Assembly (NCBI GenBank): GCA_023653785.1
Contig: JAMKCH010022212.1
Span: 1 to 64,000, forward strand
Direction of reading: 5' to 3'
DNA length: 64,000 nt
Source of the DNA: Ophioderma brevispina
Lineage: Eukaryota > Echinodermata > Ophiuroidea > Amphilepidida > Ophiodermatidae
Shown piece after piece: positions 47,945-59,409 of this stretch (the stretch's first letter is position 1; each line of letters starts with the position of its first letter). The notes under the pieces are model-generated. The model did no database searches, had not been told where the DNA came from, and saw only the letters and a program-made list of their open reading frames with translations. The position numbers and the translations under genes are program-made.

Positions 47945-48145
47945 AGCTGCCCCATAGGCTAATGTGCAGCAGTTTCCGTCCATTTATGGACGAAGAAATA
48001 CAAAATTACGAATACTAGAGTAGTAAGCATTTAAGATTTGGCACACATACTATACTTAGGCCAATGGTTCCTAAAAATCTCAACTAAGTTTGGAGGTAAG
48101 TCCAAAGGGACAAGGCTGTGGATCTCAAATGCTCCTTTAAGTTAA
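47945..48145 (+). repeat. dispersed repeat R1, copy 3
   Basis: Carries AATATTCGCACCAAGCTGCC, ATAGGCTAATGTGCAGCAG, CCAATGGTTCCTAAAAATCTC and AAGGCTGTGGATCTCAAATG in the order seen at 13965 and 38276. Same orientation in all three copies. Confidence 0.55.
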
Positions 48146-49204
48146 ACTTCTTAATATTTAATGAGACTGCACTATTATTATATTTTATCATAATTATTAC
48201 AGAGTTAATATATGTATGGGTATGTAAGTATAGGTACCTAGTAACATGTATGAGTATATATGTGCATTTGTGTATATAAATAACATCTCACATGATACAC
48301 ACATCTTTTAACATAAACACACACTCAGTTTGTATTTTACAAATAGCAAAATAAACCAGGTAGGTGTATGGATAAATACTACTCCGATATACATGATACA
48401 CGTAAATAAATCATACAAAACATAGTATTAAGACCTGAGGAAGTGACCCCTGTGTAAGTGGGGCAATAATTTTGAACTTTCTCTACATGTATAATATAAA
48501 GTTGCAATTTATACAAAGCACTATTCAGCCTCAGTTATACGTACATATATTTTATTGTTATTATTATATTTTTAAGGCACTATGGTGGCAAGCAGGACTA
48601 AAAATGATCTTTAAAAATAAAATTTAAAAATGGACCACATTAAGGAAAAAATATACTGCAATTAGCGCAAGTATATTCCTAAAACTATACTAAATATTTA
48701 TAACCTAACATACACACCCAAATTTTTGTTGCATAAAATGTGGATTAGTTACTAACAAATTTTGTTAACCAATATAAGCAAATTTCAATATTTTTTTTTA
48801 CTGGACATACCAAACTAGGTTTGAAATGATCAGAACAATGGTAATTGATATAGCCATTCAACAGCTCATGACTCATTCTGACTCAACAAGGGAATGCTAG
48901 AGTTGCTGTCAAAGATTAAATCAACGTCAATTTAATGAGACTCTGAATTTAAGATAAACTTGATTTAAACTGATATTGGATTATTGGGAAAGTTAGGACG
49001 GAGTACAATGAGTGAAGTGGGAGGCAGAATTAGATATCAAAATTTCAATCGATGGCATACAGTAGTCAGCTCAACTACATGGAGTTGAACTGTGAACTAC
49101 AAACTAAACCACATAGCATACATCAAAAGAAAACTTATCAATTTATACTTGTACATTGCGTAAAATAATCAATATCCATTCATAAGCAATTTACTCCTTA
49201 CACA
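48146..49204. other. AT-rich stretch, no gene seen
   Basis: Only short frames; no repeat boundaries found. Confidence 0.45.
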
Positions 49205-49600
49205 GCTGACCCCCCAGCCAAAGTGTATGCCAAGCAAACTCGGGCATGGAGTTCTCTTTCCTTGGATTTGGGCTAGCCTCCAGTAAGTATTGCTGGGGGG
49301 ATCACCACTCCTTCCACACAAGTTATTACCTGCCCAACATACACTGGTGGAAAGGAGTAATTGAGGTAAGCGATTTCAAAACTCAACCACCGGTTAACCA
49401 GCGGTTATGGCATTTGAACCGCGCTTCCTGTGTAGAATAGGAAACCAGCTACCAACCAAAACGAACCGTGCAGAACCGGAAGGAAACGGTGGTTGAGTTT
49501 GAAGTGGGCCCCTTACCATAAGGGCACAAACCCATGGCAGCAGTGGGGCTTGAACCCACAACCTTTAACGTGTGGGTTCTAAAGAAAGTTGTGTGATAGT
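49205..49600 (-). mobile_element. tRNA-derived SINE relic interrupted by a MITE
   Basis: On the minus strand GGTTGTGGGTTCAAGCCCC is a classic B-box and T-arm. It is followed by GCTGCCATGGGTTTGTGCCC, a common type of SINE body. The A-box half is eroded. The body appears to continue beyond the insertion at 49375-49503 into 49205-49370. The donor-like CAGTAAGTATT and GAGGTAAGC words there belong to the repeat, not to a gene. Confidence 0.55.
49375..49503. mobile_element. 129-bp MITE with 19-21 bp terminal inverted repeats
   Basis: TTCAAAACTCAACCACCGG at the left is matched by the reverse complement TTCAAACTCAACCACCG at the right, one base shorter. No clear target duplication. It is nested inside the SINE relic, so it is the younger of the two. 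Confidence 0.8.
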
Positions 49601-52175
49601 TAAAAACGCCTAAAAATTACGTTAGTACCCGCTAAAAAAGGTTGTTCGCGTATCAGATGAATCTAGTATAATTATAGTAAGCCATGAGATACTAGCAGTC
49701 GCAGCGCGACTCTAAAATCGATTCCAACATGTAATCGCTGGAAGCATCGAGCGATTGAGTGGAATTGAAGTTAACTACCTTGCGTCAAGTCGCTTGAGCA
49801 TGCTAATGATCATCGATTACTACGTTGGTCGCTTTGCCTATCATCATGAAGTTAAAGGTTCCGGTCAAAATAGTTTAGACTTTGACCCTGGAACGTGTCC
49901 TACGACCAAACCTGACAAAAGCATTCTCAGTAATCAATATTTTGAGTTACCAGTAAAAGCAAGAAGTACAATATTCACCCTCAGGAAAGACAATTGGCCA
50001 TACAGTCCAAACACAATGATGTGGATTTCTTTCCATAATTGTTCCATATCCATCTATGATAATCAGAGTTTGGGGGATATAAAGTTAATTGTTGTCCAGT
50101 TAAAAAGCTGCATTTGCCATATATACAATGGGCAATTTATGGTTACTTTATGAATGGGTTGTGATCTATGAAGGTTTGTTCTAGAAATCACAAATATTGT
50201 GATTTGGCATAAATTGCTGGCAATATTTGCTGGTGTACATAGTGACAAACAGAGAAATATAGAGAGCGATGGGCCTATACCGGTAGGTAAGAGTGTCATT
50301 TAGGGCTTTTTAACACTGTTTGAAATTGTGAAAAAACATGCACATTTTGGCGTCGTTTACAAATTAAGTATTCCTATAAAAATATAACATTAGGCTAAAT
50401 AAAAAACAAACAAATTTGTCTCAAAAGAAATGTGATAAAAAGCAATGTGAATGATTTTTTGAATTTGGAAAAATATTTTTGCAAAATGGGTTTTTTATTT
50501 TTTTATTACATTTTTCACCCACTTTTTTTGGTTGCTTTGTGGCTGAATTTTCCTTTTTCCTGAAAATTAAAAAAAAAATCAGGTGAGCAAGTTGCTAAAA
50601 GTGAGTAAAAAACCTAAAAAACAAAGTAAGATAAAAAAAATTAAAAGCAATGCATGCAATCTTGTTTTTTTTTATATTTAGCCCTATGTATTAAATTTTT
50701 TCTTGCAATTGTACTTTTATCCTTCTAATTTAATTTTCTGTAATGCTGATATTTTCTCCTGAGAACCATATGACAAACAACACCCTAACATCCCCATGGC
50801 TATGGACCTACAGAGAAGACTGTCAATTATGAAAAGTATACTAAACCTACATTATATAATATACATTATCAGTTTAAATATTTGACTATATAAATATATA
50901 TTGTACACAATATTATACCTACCTATGTATTTCACATTTTCAATGTTGTCATTCTTCACATTCACAGCATAGTTGTAAGTAAATTCACTTACCTTACAAC
51001 ATGACTACTCATAGTTTTAAAAAAATGCAAAAAAAATCAAAATAGGGGTGCACAAATTGAAAAAAAAAATAGTTTTTTTATAATCCTTTGGGAACCCAAT
51101 ATGAGCAGCAAGTTTTCTCATTTTAATTTTAATGACAAGATCCAAAATGCAGGATTTTTAATGTATTCTGATACGCGACATCAAAAATAGATGTAAAAGG
51201 TTACTCTACAAATATACAATTTGGATGCTTTCATCTGAAGTGCTTTTTACAATCCCAATCCTTAGATTATGAAAGGCTTGATATGAATGCGAGCAAGATG
51301 AAGCCATCCACAAAATCCAAGTATAAACACCTATTCAGACCCATACACATGATTTACTTTGGTGCGGGATCTTAAAAAAAGTGGACCCTTGGGGGAAAAT
51401 TTGTACAAAAAGTAGACCTAACCCCTTCCCGTCTAAAAAAATGTCCCTTTTTTGGACTTTTTGAACACCTAATCACCAAAAGGTGGAATTTCTTTCAAAT
51501 TTCCTCTAAATTTTGTACCTTTTCATAAAAAAGAGGGAAAAGCGGAGCTTTTGAGAAATTTGAGCATACAGGCCTGCGTCTACTTTTAAGCCATATTTCT
51601 AAACCTGAGTTTTGGTGAGAATTTTCAATTCGTTAACTAGTTATGTCTAATTATAGGATCACGATTCAGCATCAATGCATTATTATACCACCTCTTATAT
51701 ATCTGTTGAATAACAAAAACAGTGATATATTTTTCTGGAATCAAGAGTAATAATGTACATTGCGAGGTATTATGCCCTTGGGCTATCACCCACACACTGC
51801 TATTCATCAATACTGTTAAATCGCTCTTTACTATCAATAATGCAGTTTCCAATAATAGCAGAAGAATACATGAGTGTTTCCGTCTGAACATCACCTAAAC
51901 AAATGTTCACACTGTTACCCCGAGTTTAGCTGCAGTTCTTTTTAGCATTAGTGACTTATTTTTAATAGTATGAAGTAAAATAGACATGGGGAAATAAGTA
52001 GTCAGTTCAATGAAGACAATGCGCAGCATCCAGTTCAATATTATTATACCAACTCCATGATTCCCTTGACCGATCGAAAAGCAGTAATTGGCATTCTATT
52101 CAATTTAATGTATTTGATGTTTGAGTTGGGCTGGCTATTTTGTATTTGTTAAGGTGATTACATAGTGTCATGCCA
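49601..52175. other. AT-rich stretch, no firm gene
   Basis: A plus frame at 49755-50153 is open for 132 codons (it contains SFHNCSISIYDNQSLGDIKL) but has no splice context and no recognisable domain. A minus donor TGTAAG|GTAAGTG at about 50992 has no suitable exon before it. Confidence 0.3.
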
Positions 52176-52345
52176 CTTGCTGCTCAGCAGCAAGCTGCTT
52201 GGTGTACACAGCTTGCTGGATTTTAATCAAGTTTAGCCCCTGATGGCGATGACTTGATTTTTCAAAATCGGTTGATTTCCCAAAATTGTGAGGCGACATA
52301 AATCATATTTGTAATCAAATTAGATCAAACTTTTGGAGTTTGATC
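52176..52345. repeat. two short perfect palindromes
   Basis: CTTGCTGCT-C-AGCAGCAAG at 52176-52194 and GATCAAACT-TTTGG-AGTTTGATC at 52323-52345 are each perfect hairpins with 9-bp arms. They lie just upstream of a MITE. Confidence 0.8.
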
Positions 52346-52380
52346 ATGTCCTGAATTTGCTCACTCTCAGAAAACACTTA

Positions 52381-52494
52381 GGCCAGTATTCACAAAGAAC
52401 TTAATCCTAGCTTAACTTTTAGTCCAGGACTACGTACCACTATGGACCTCTAAATTTTGTTTCTTTTCTGTATTCCTTTTTATGAATATGGGCC
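52381..52494. mobile_element. 114-bp MITE with TTA target duplication
   Basis: GGCCAGTATTCACAAAGAA at the left and the reverse complement GGCCCATATTCATAAAAAG at the right form the terminal repeats. TTA lies directly outside both ends (52378-52380, 52495-52497). A 3-bp TWA duplication is the hallmark of PIF/Harbinger-type elements, so this is probably a Harbinger MITE. Confidence 0.75.
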
Positions 52495-52497
52495 TTA

Positions 52498-54153
52498 GTG
52501 ATCAGTCGGGACTCAAGGAAATCATTGAATCAGCATATATGGAACCAGATGCTGTGCGCTGCATTCTCTGAAGTACGTTTTTTTTTTCATTATCCTTTAG
52601 GCCAAGTAAAATAAATTATTAGTTTCTCATCCCAACTTTTTCAAAAAGGAGAATGCAGGCACTTTTTTTTTGCTTTTCCAAAACAACTTTCCCCCAAAGA
52701 CGATAGATCTAGTGTCTTTTCGGCAAGACTTCCATATGTGCCCCGCCAACTCACACAAATATATTGGTAGGGAACAAACAAGCTGCAAACAAGACTAGAA
52801 AAGATACTGACTGCAAAAATCAATAAGAATTTCACCTTTTTTATTGGTTATTGGGTTTTTTTGCAGCAGCAAAATATGATGCAGGGGGGACGAGAAACTA
52901 ATAATTAATTTTACTTGGCCTTAGATATTTTTGTCTCAGATGGCACAGATGTTAAATACAAAGTTTTCATAGAACAGATGCACTTGTAGAGCTATTTTCA
53001 CTCATTTGTATTCAAACCAAAATTGCATTGTAATGCAACAAATTCAATGACATTGTATAATTCCTCTCTTAAATGTGCATCGCTATTGAGAGTAAGAGTA
53101 AAGGGCTGATGTGAGACTCCTGGCTCAGGCTCCTGTTACATCCATTCTGGACTTAATATAAATGCAGTATGCTAAGAATAAACAGCATCTCAATACAAAT
53201 TATTCACATTACATAAGCAAAGTAAGTTTATTGCTTGTTTAACAAGCAACAAAATTACCACAGTGGTGTGTTAATTCAATGCTACTGTACGAAGATGGTT
53301 GTGATATGGTTATTAATCAAATGCGCCTCCACTGGTTTTGAAGGGTCAAAATAAAACTTAATGCAATTTCAAAGCTTATGTATTTCAAAGGTAATGTGAA
53401 CTGTAATGAAAAGGGCAATATTAAATTTCTGTATAATTTGCTGAAACATGTTCTAGAGACCCAGGAGGGAGTTGGCACAGGGAAGCACAATGTTTACAGT
53501 GGGTCACCCCAGCAGAAGGTGGTATACAGTGGTGTAAATTAGGGAAAGCATTATAATTTCAAATAATGAAAGGGACTAGGTGTAGTCTAGCCTACGGATT
53601 TACCTAGTTCATCTTTTGGTAGTAAATTCAATAAACCTATTCAAAACAATATATACCGAACATGATGACCCCAATAAGTGTCCTAACGGGTCATCATACG
53701 CAACTCTTGGGCGCATCACTTGCACGTATTTTGCCTCTGCGTTATGCACGCCACTGGCAAGCACTTGTGAACATACGCAAGTGTATAAGGACGCTCACAT
53801 ACACTGTATTTTGCTTTGAATGTTTCTGATGTACATTTGAAACGGTCTATTGGATCTCAAAGTGGATTTATCAAATTTGATATGCCTGTTTATCTTTTAA
53901 TTTCTGAGCAAGACTATCACTCTGGATCTGTTTAATGTTCTCCAACACCTTTCGAGTTTGAATATTACCTTCACTTTTAAAAAGCAACAGTGGACAAAAC
54001 AGGGCCAAGATCCAAAGGTTTTTTTTAGCCATTTGTGGTTTTGCAAGGTCACTTCAGATCCCATGCATCTATGTTAAACCTTCACATATCCAAGAGTTAC
54101 CCCTGAGAAATGTACTGGATGGGCCCTTTTGAAGTATACTTTGAATTTGAATT
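52498..54153. other. AT-rich stretch, no firm gene
   Basis: An acceptor at about 52866 (GGGTTTTTTTGCAG) is followed by a short frame without a donor. The GC-richer patch 53680-53830, with CGCA/GCGT words, resembles the MITE family at 54.1-59.2 kb but could not be paired. Confidence 0.35.
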
Positions 54154-54238
54154 GACAACACGCGCACTGAAAGTCAGTACATAGTCAGTACAATGTATAC
54201 ACCTGTGTCATTACTTTGTAAGTGGACAGCATATACAG
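54154..54238 (-). mobile_element. partial TATACTTTGTC-family MITE
   Basis: CGCGCACTGAAAGTCAGTAC...GTATACACCTG...ACTTTGTAAGTGGACAG follows the same order as the right half of the element at 54924-55086 (GCGCTTAAAGTCTGTACACT, GTATACGCCTGAG, GAGCTGGACAGAGTAC). Only one end is present. It abuts a G-run element beginning GGCGCGGATCCAGG at 54239. Confidence 0.55.
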
Positions 54239-54360
54239 GCGCGGATCCAGGGAGGGGGCTCGCGCCTCCCGGTAATTCTGCAAAATCTTGCAAAATCAGC
54301 CCATTTTGGACAAGTTTAGCCTTTCAGCCCCCCGGTAATTTTGATGTTTTTCAAATCCTG
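54239..54360. repeat. G-run element fragment (GGCGCGGATCCAGG end)
   Basis: GCGCGGATCCAGGGAGGGGG and two CCCGGTAATT words match the style of the elements at 4.3, 28.4 and 60.4 kb. The second terminus was not found. Confidence 0.45.
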
Positions 54361-54792
54361 CAGTTTGAACCATGTATCTCTTCTGGATATGTTAATGTTT
54401 TTGCATGTACTCGAAGAAAATTGAACAAATATCAACTGCATGATGCTTATAAAATCTGCCATCTTCTTTTGTTGTGCTTGAGTAATCCAATACCAAAACC
54501 ACATAAAATTTATAATCACATTAATAGTTTTTTTTCAGCGGTGCAGGCTTGATCCTGCAATCATGAAATCACCTTAAATTCTTAAAATATAGCATACATT
54601 ACGAGGTACTTATGTAACCATGTGTACATATAATTAATATTAGATATTGACATACAAAATCTGATTAGTTTACAATATATTACCCTGTGCAATGTGCTGA
54701 TTATAAATACAGAGTACTGTTAGCATGGTTAGTCACAACCACCACCTATGTTCAGTCCCATAGCATTTTCCCCGGTCTACAGTCATTGGCAC

Positions 54793-54895
54793 AAATTATA
54801 AACCATATGACCCACTGCACAGCACGCCAAGCCAAGATTCTAACCACCAATATTGCATAGCTAGTGCAATTCTTTTACCAACTGGGGTTAAGAAC
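54793..54895 (-). pseudogene. tRNA-Ala(AGC)-like SINE head
   Basis: On the minus strand CCCCAGTTGGTAAAAG is an A-box and D-arm. TTGCA-CTAGCTA-TGCAA is a perfect 5-bp anticodon stem with a 7-base loop and anticodon AGC. GTGGTTAGAATC stands where the B-box should be. The T-arm is decayed. It lies 29 bases left of a MITE. Confidence 0.55.
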
Positions 54896-54923
54896 CTAAA
54901 ACTGGTATCCCCAAGTGGTCTGC

Positions 54924-55086
54924 CTGTATACTTTGTCTTGTCTGAAGTATGAAGTGACGATGCGCATATACCCAGTGTTGCCATTCAGTTGCAGTGCGCT
55001 TGTGCTTTGCCTATGCGTGCGCTTAAAGTCTGTACACTGTATACGCCTGAGTTGCTACTTCATACTACGAGCTGGACAGAGTACAG
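54924..55086. mobile_element. 163-bp MITE, TATACTTTGTC family
   Basis: CTGTATACTTTGTCTTGTCT and GAAGTATGAAGTGAC are inverted at the right as GCTACTTCATACTACGAGCT and GGACAGAGTACAG. The GC-rich interior carries TGCGCAT and GCGTGCGC words. Related to 54154-54238, 58896-59081 and 59179-59250. Confidence 0.7.
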
Positions 55087-55214
55087 ACAGAGCAGAAGGA
55101 AATTCTTGTACATCAACTTGTTATCCTATTGACAATACAACTGAATTACTTCCTTAAGGGGTGTCAACCACTATATTTGAATCAGTTGCTGAAAAAAAAG
55201 GAATCAGCATTTTA

Positions 55215-55290
55215 ACCCTTATAGTTGGTTAGAGCATTGGGCTAGCTATGATGGATTCAACTCTGGGATTGATTGACACTTGGTTTCCTT
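55215..55290 (+). pseudogene. tRNA-Ala(AGC)-like SINE head
   Basis: TTATAGTTGGTTAGAGC is a near-consensus A-box. It is followed by ATTGGG-CTAGCTA, giving the same anticodon loop as the relic at 54793, and a degenerate B-box GGATTCAACTC. The two relics face each other across the MITE at 54924. Confidence 0.5.
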
Positions 55291-55418
55291 TTTTTCCCCC
55301 AACAGTAATATATTTCTTGAGGAAAAGATAAAGCTTATCACAAAACAACCTAAGCAGAGAGCAGAGTATATACTGTTCATAGATTGCCTCTAAATACAGT
55401 TTTGCATCAATAAGCTAT

Positions 55419-55476
55419 TTATAAAAGCAATAAGGTAAATACACTTTTATAAAAGAGCAATAAGGTAAATACACTT
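55419..55476. repeat. 28-30 bp tandem duplication
   Basis: TTATAAAAGCAATAAGGTAA and the following ATACACTT are repeated once with two extra bases (AG). Confidence 0.85.
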
Positions 55477-56208
55477 GATTATCATATCAGGAAGTTTCAA
55501 TCTGGAATTTGATGTGGAGATGATTATTATGCATAAACACCAGCATAAAACGTGTGCACGCTGAATCTCTAGTAAACCACGCTTTCCCTAACAACAATTT
55601 GAGTTTATACATAGAATTTATGTTTTCGAGTATGCGTCCTCATGCATAAAAACCAATGTCACTCAAGATTCAAGTGTTGCATGCATTTATTGGTATAAGG
55701 GAATATTGAGATTTTTTGGAAGTTTAATAATGCCAATATAACCAGTATATATACACAGCAATAGTGTTCTAGGTTGTGGCGTGAATGCCAAGGTAATATT
55801 TGAGAAATCATAATCCAAATCAACTATCTATGGGTTTAAATCTTCTGATGGGTACATGTTCTTAAGGGACAATTGGCAAGTAATCATTCATCATGCTTAA
55901 TGGATGACCGTGTGAAATAAATAGGGCAGTTGTAAGGGTATATACTATCACTGGTACCTGGCAATGCAAGATAAAACACTTTCTGAGAGAAGTTTGGTAT
56001 AAATTGCACAAAACCAGTTACCTTTTTCAGTAATTTTTTCAAATTTAAAAGCTATAATAGGAAGAGGGGCTTTGATCAGGTGAGGTTAGCACAAGACCTA
56101 ATGTGCTTGTCTGGGATGGGGATTGGGGAATCCCTACTAAACAAAAATCCTACCAACATGCACGGAGGCTTATTAACACCAATAAAATACATTGCGTCGG
56201 GGACCGAG
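55477..56208. other. AT-rich stretch, no gene seen
   Basis: No supported features. Confidence 0.45.
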
Positions 56209-56577
56209 AGTGTCGGCTACCGTCACGGTTTGAGAATGGGGCCAGGTCACATGAGGTCACCATGATTCACCGAAATGTCATCCCACCCCACCCCTCCTTT
56301 CCCACCAAGTGACATCATGGTAGTTCTTACAGACTCAGACGTATGCAAATATTAAGGGTTAACATTTTGCTGGGCTGAAGAGTCACATGAGGTCACTAAC
56401 AAAGTCACCCCACCCCTCCTTTCTACAACGTTTACATCATCGTAGCCCCTTACGGAATCATACGGCATGCATATATTAAGGGTTAAAACATTTGACAACA
56501 GGAACACACACAGGTACACAAGACATACTACCAGAGTAATCCCTCTGTGCCTTTTGCAATTCTTGAAGACGACACAA
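56209..56577 (+). mobile_element. TGTGTCGCC element, copy 3 (diverged)
   Basis: GAGTGTCGGCTACCGTCACGG at the left and GAAGACGACACAAC at the right correspond to the ends of copies 1 and 2. The interior holds two tandem units ending in ATTAAGGGTTAACATTTTGC and ATTAAGGGTTAAAACATTTG, with GTCACATGAGGTCAC in place of the TGACCTTTGACC motifs. Confidence 0.6.
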
Positions 56578-57762
56578 CAAAGGAGTCAGATATTGACTCC
56601 TTAAAATAATCAACTTATTCATCAACACTTATTATATTGAAGTCCATCCCCAAATTCATAAAACCACAGCTCAACAAAAAGCCCTATGAAAGCATGCATA
56701 TATGGCCGTAAAAGCATTGGTAAAAAAAGGAGAATATATTTCAGCATGCAATAGTAGAACTCAATGCCTGGCTTAATTTAGTATGATAATGCTGAGTTAT
56801 TATTTTTAAAGTTTGTTGATATCAAGACAACTGATGAATAGAAGCATGCATCATCATCATGGATTCCAGGTTTTCGTCCACTAGCAGGCATGACCTTATG
56901 GCATGTCCTGCTTTCCTTCCTGGGCTGCCTTGTGGGCGGAATTGCCCCCGGTCTCGGCCTGATGATGTAATCATGTAAGGCAAGCAAGCATAGAATAGAG
57001 AAAACACAAAACAAAAAAAAATCAAAAATCACATCAGAAGATATGCAACAAACAAAAAAAATAACAAAAAAATGATTTTAGAGTGTGCTGTACAGTCAAA
57101 GTGAGTACGTGCAAACTGTGTGTACGTGTGTGTGTTGTTAATCAAGATGTAAAATCAGGGGGAATTTGTGAGTCATATTAGTTTGGTGTTAGTTTTCTAT
57201 TGGCCATGTCAAACGCTGAAAGATGCTATTAAGTACGGCAGGTGATGACAGATAGCTTTATTAGTAACAACGATACAAAACTCACCGCAAATATCAAACA
57301 AACATTACAAAATCACATTGTTTAATGTGACCCCAGTAAACTTTGGATAAAACTTACTCATCAGTAGCCCCTGTACAGAAATGAGATCTGCAATTGCTTT
57401 TAGCTTGGTCATGTAGTGCCAGTGGACACAGGGCATACTTTAATAGTAGCAGGGTGGGTTTATCTTGCCTCTAACTTAACAGATGCACAAGGGGTAATAC
57501 ACCACTAGGTGGGTTGTCCATGTGACTAACATAATCAACACAAATGACTAAGCTAATCAAGAAGTGTGACAATTAGCCGGGTATCTGATATGTAGGAAGG
57601 TCGATGATCTTAGCGTAACAGGGGCAAGGGAAGCTGTGAAGAAATTAGAATTTTTAAAAAATCTAAGTCATTGTACTACTTGATTGATTCATTCCATATA
57701 TGCTTCCCAAATGGTTTGAAGGAGCTTGTCCACTCTTCTTTCTACGTCCTCTTTTCTCTCAC
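56578..57762. other. AT-rich stretch, no gene seen
   Basis: Minus-strand donor-like sites at 57.28 and 57.36 kb lack convincing exons. The minus frame at 56778-57032 has no splice context. Confidence 0.4.
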
Positions 57763-57985
57763 TACTGAGGCGGCAAGTGGATTGAGTACAGTACGTGGTC
57801 CAGTGGATTGAGTGCTGGACTTGCGATCTCAAGGTTGTGGGTTTGAGTCATGCTGTGGCCTACATTTTGTGCACTTGGGCAATGTGCTTTACCTCACTTG
57901 CCTCTCTCAACACATGGGAGAAATAGGGAGCTGTTAAGGGAATGTCATGATCTAAGTGCTGATAGGTTTAATTTGCTCTTAACTG
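57763..57985 (+). mobile_element. tRNA-derived SINE
   Basis: GTGGTCCAGTGGATTGAGTG contains the A-box, and GTTGTGGGTTTGAGTCATGC the B-box and T-arm. CTTG/CAAG remains of the anticodon stem. The body TTGTGCACTTGGGCAATGTG, then TTTACCTCACTTGCCTC, is a type often seen after tRNA heads in invertebrate SINEs. No poly-A tail is clear; the 3' end is approximate. Confidence 0.65.
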
Positions 57986-58895
57986 GCAGCCACTTTGTTG
58001 AAGCAAAATAATTCTTATGATTTCAGAGAGGTTGCACAATAAATTGCAGGGCACAATGATCTGCATATTTGCACTACATAATGCCAATTTATTGTTCAAA
58101 TCCTGTAAGGCTTGAAAATATCCTCTATAAATATCAGATAATCATGTGACTGCACCGATGGTACCATGTTCATTTTGACATGGTTTCAGATTTTATTAAA
58201 CAAGTAACTTTGTTTTCTAAATTTATTTTGTAAAAAGGCGTGGCTGGATCCGGACCAAAAGACCGACAGCAGGTTGCTGCCTTCACCTTTGTTTCTCCTT
58301 CAATGATATCCAAGCACTTGCACACCAGATGGGATGAATTCAGTATTCTGCCGCCACATCCTTCAACACGCAGTTTATTCTGTTGAGGCTGCTGAATTCA
58401 GAAGGTGGTGGCACAATACGAATTCTTTCTGCCCAGATTGCCTAAAAATCAATCAGCAACGACTGCTAACACATACCACATTATCTTAACACTTATCCAC
58501 TTGAGTTAAGCTGTAAATGAGTATGACATCAAGTTAGTATGAAAGCAAGTTAAGAAGATGCCCCTTCCAAGTATTAGTCTTGCACGGTTACATGCCAGTA
58601 CATCGCAAGCAGGCTATAGCATGCGTTTTGTGACTTACATGGTGTCGCCTTAATCGACCACTGAGCTTGGGGAACTGAAGACACAGGCGGGTCTGTGGGA
58701 GCAGCAAATTTAACATGTACGGTAATTTAAAACTACTCTACAAACTAGAGACAGGGAGAGAATTAGCTTACAACACTTCTTACATGCAACAACAGGGAGG
58801 GGCAAAAATGACACAGGTAGATGTTGGCTATTAAAATCAAACAGTAACAGTAGAGGAAGACTATTGGCAAAATTGCGATAAGCATGACAACACTA
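57986..58895. other. AT-rich stretch, no gene seen
   Basis: No supported features. Confidence 0.4.
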
Positions 58896-59081
58896 TACTT
58901 CATCCGGCCTGAGCTAAGGAGTGATGTCATAGCTTTCACGCAGCTATTGTGCATACGTATCGTGCACGCCGACTTGCCGACTTTGTACACTCGCGATTAA
59001 AGCTGCGGCTTACTGCGATTCGCATGTTTAAGACTGCGTGAAAGCTATAAAATCACTCCTTAGTTCAAGCCGGACGGAGTT
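58896..59081. mobile_element. 186-bp MITE, TATACTTTGTC family
   Basis: TTCATCCGGCCTGAGCTAAG and GAGTGATGTCATAGCTTTCA form the left arm (58898-58943). The right arm (59034-59079) is its reverse complement with about six mismatches over 46 bases. The interior is CpG-rich. No target duplication is clear. Confidence 0.8.
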
Positions 59082-59178
59082 TACCAGTAATAACAAGACA
59101 AAGTTTTACTGTTCAAACTGATTAGGATTATATTGCTGGATAGCCCTTCTCAGTAGCTCCTATGCAGGTTGCACTGCA

Positions 59179-59250
59179 ATACTTTATCTGGTCAGAAGTA
59201 GCTGTGTGAAAGTGATGACAACACTCCTTACTTTTGACCAGACAAAGTAT
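59179..59250. mobile_element. 72-bp hairpin, minimal member of the TATACTTTGTC family
   Basis: ATACTTTATCTGGTCAGAAG and its near-complement CTTTTGACCAGACAAAGTAT pair at 20 of 22 positions. On the minus strand the order TATACTTTGTCTGGTC, AAGTAAGGAGTGTTGTCAT, CACTTTCACACAG matches the arm of the element at 58896. It therefore looks like an internally deleted copy. Confidence 0.65.
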
Positions 59251-59409
59251 AGTATTAGCACACAGCTGTCATGAAACAAGACAGGGGATCAGAATAAGCT
59301 GTGGGTAATCAAAGGCCTGGTGATTCAACCCTAACACTCTTTTGACATGCTACTATATCAAGTTAACCCCTAAAAGGTTTTCACAGTCCACTATAATTTT
59401 CCTTTACAG

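Noticed and set aside
49262..49372. Exon with donors CAGTAAGTATT and GAGGTAAGC
   Set aside because: The sequence fits the body of the SINE relic; the donor-like words are probably part of the repeat.
50992..51010. Minus-strand donor TGTAAG|GTAAGTG as an exon end
   Set aside because: The only acceptors before it leave an exon of 12-15 bases in A/T homopolymer sequence.
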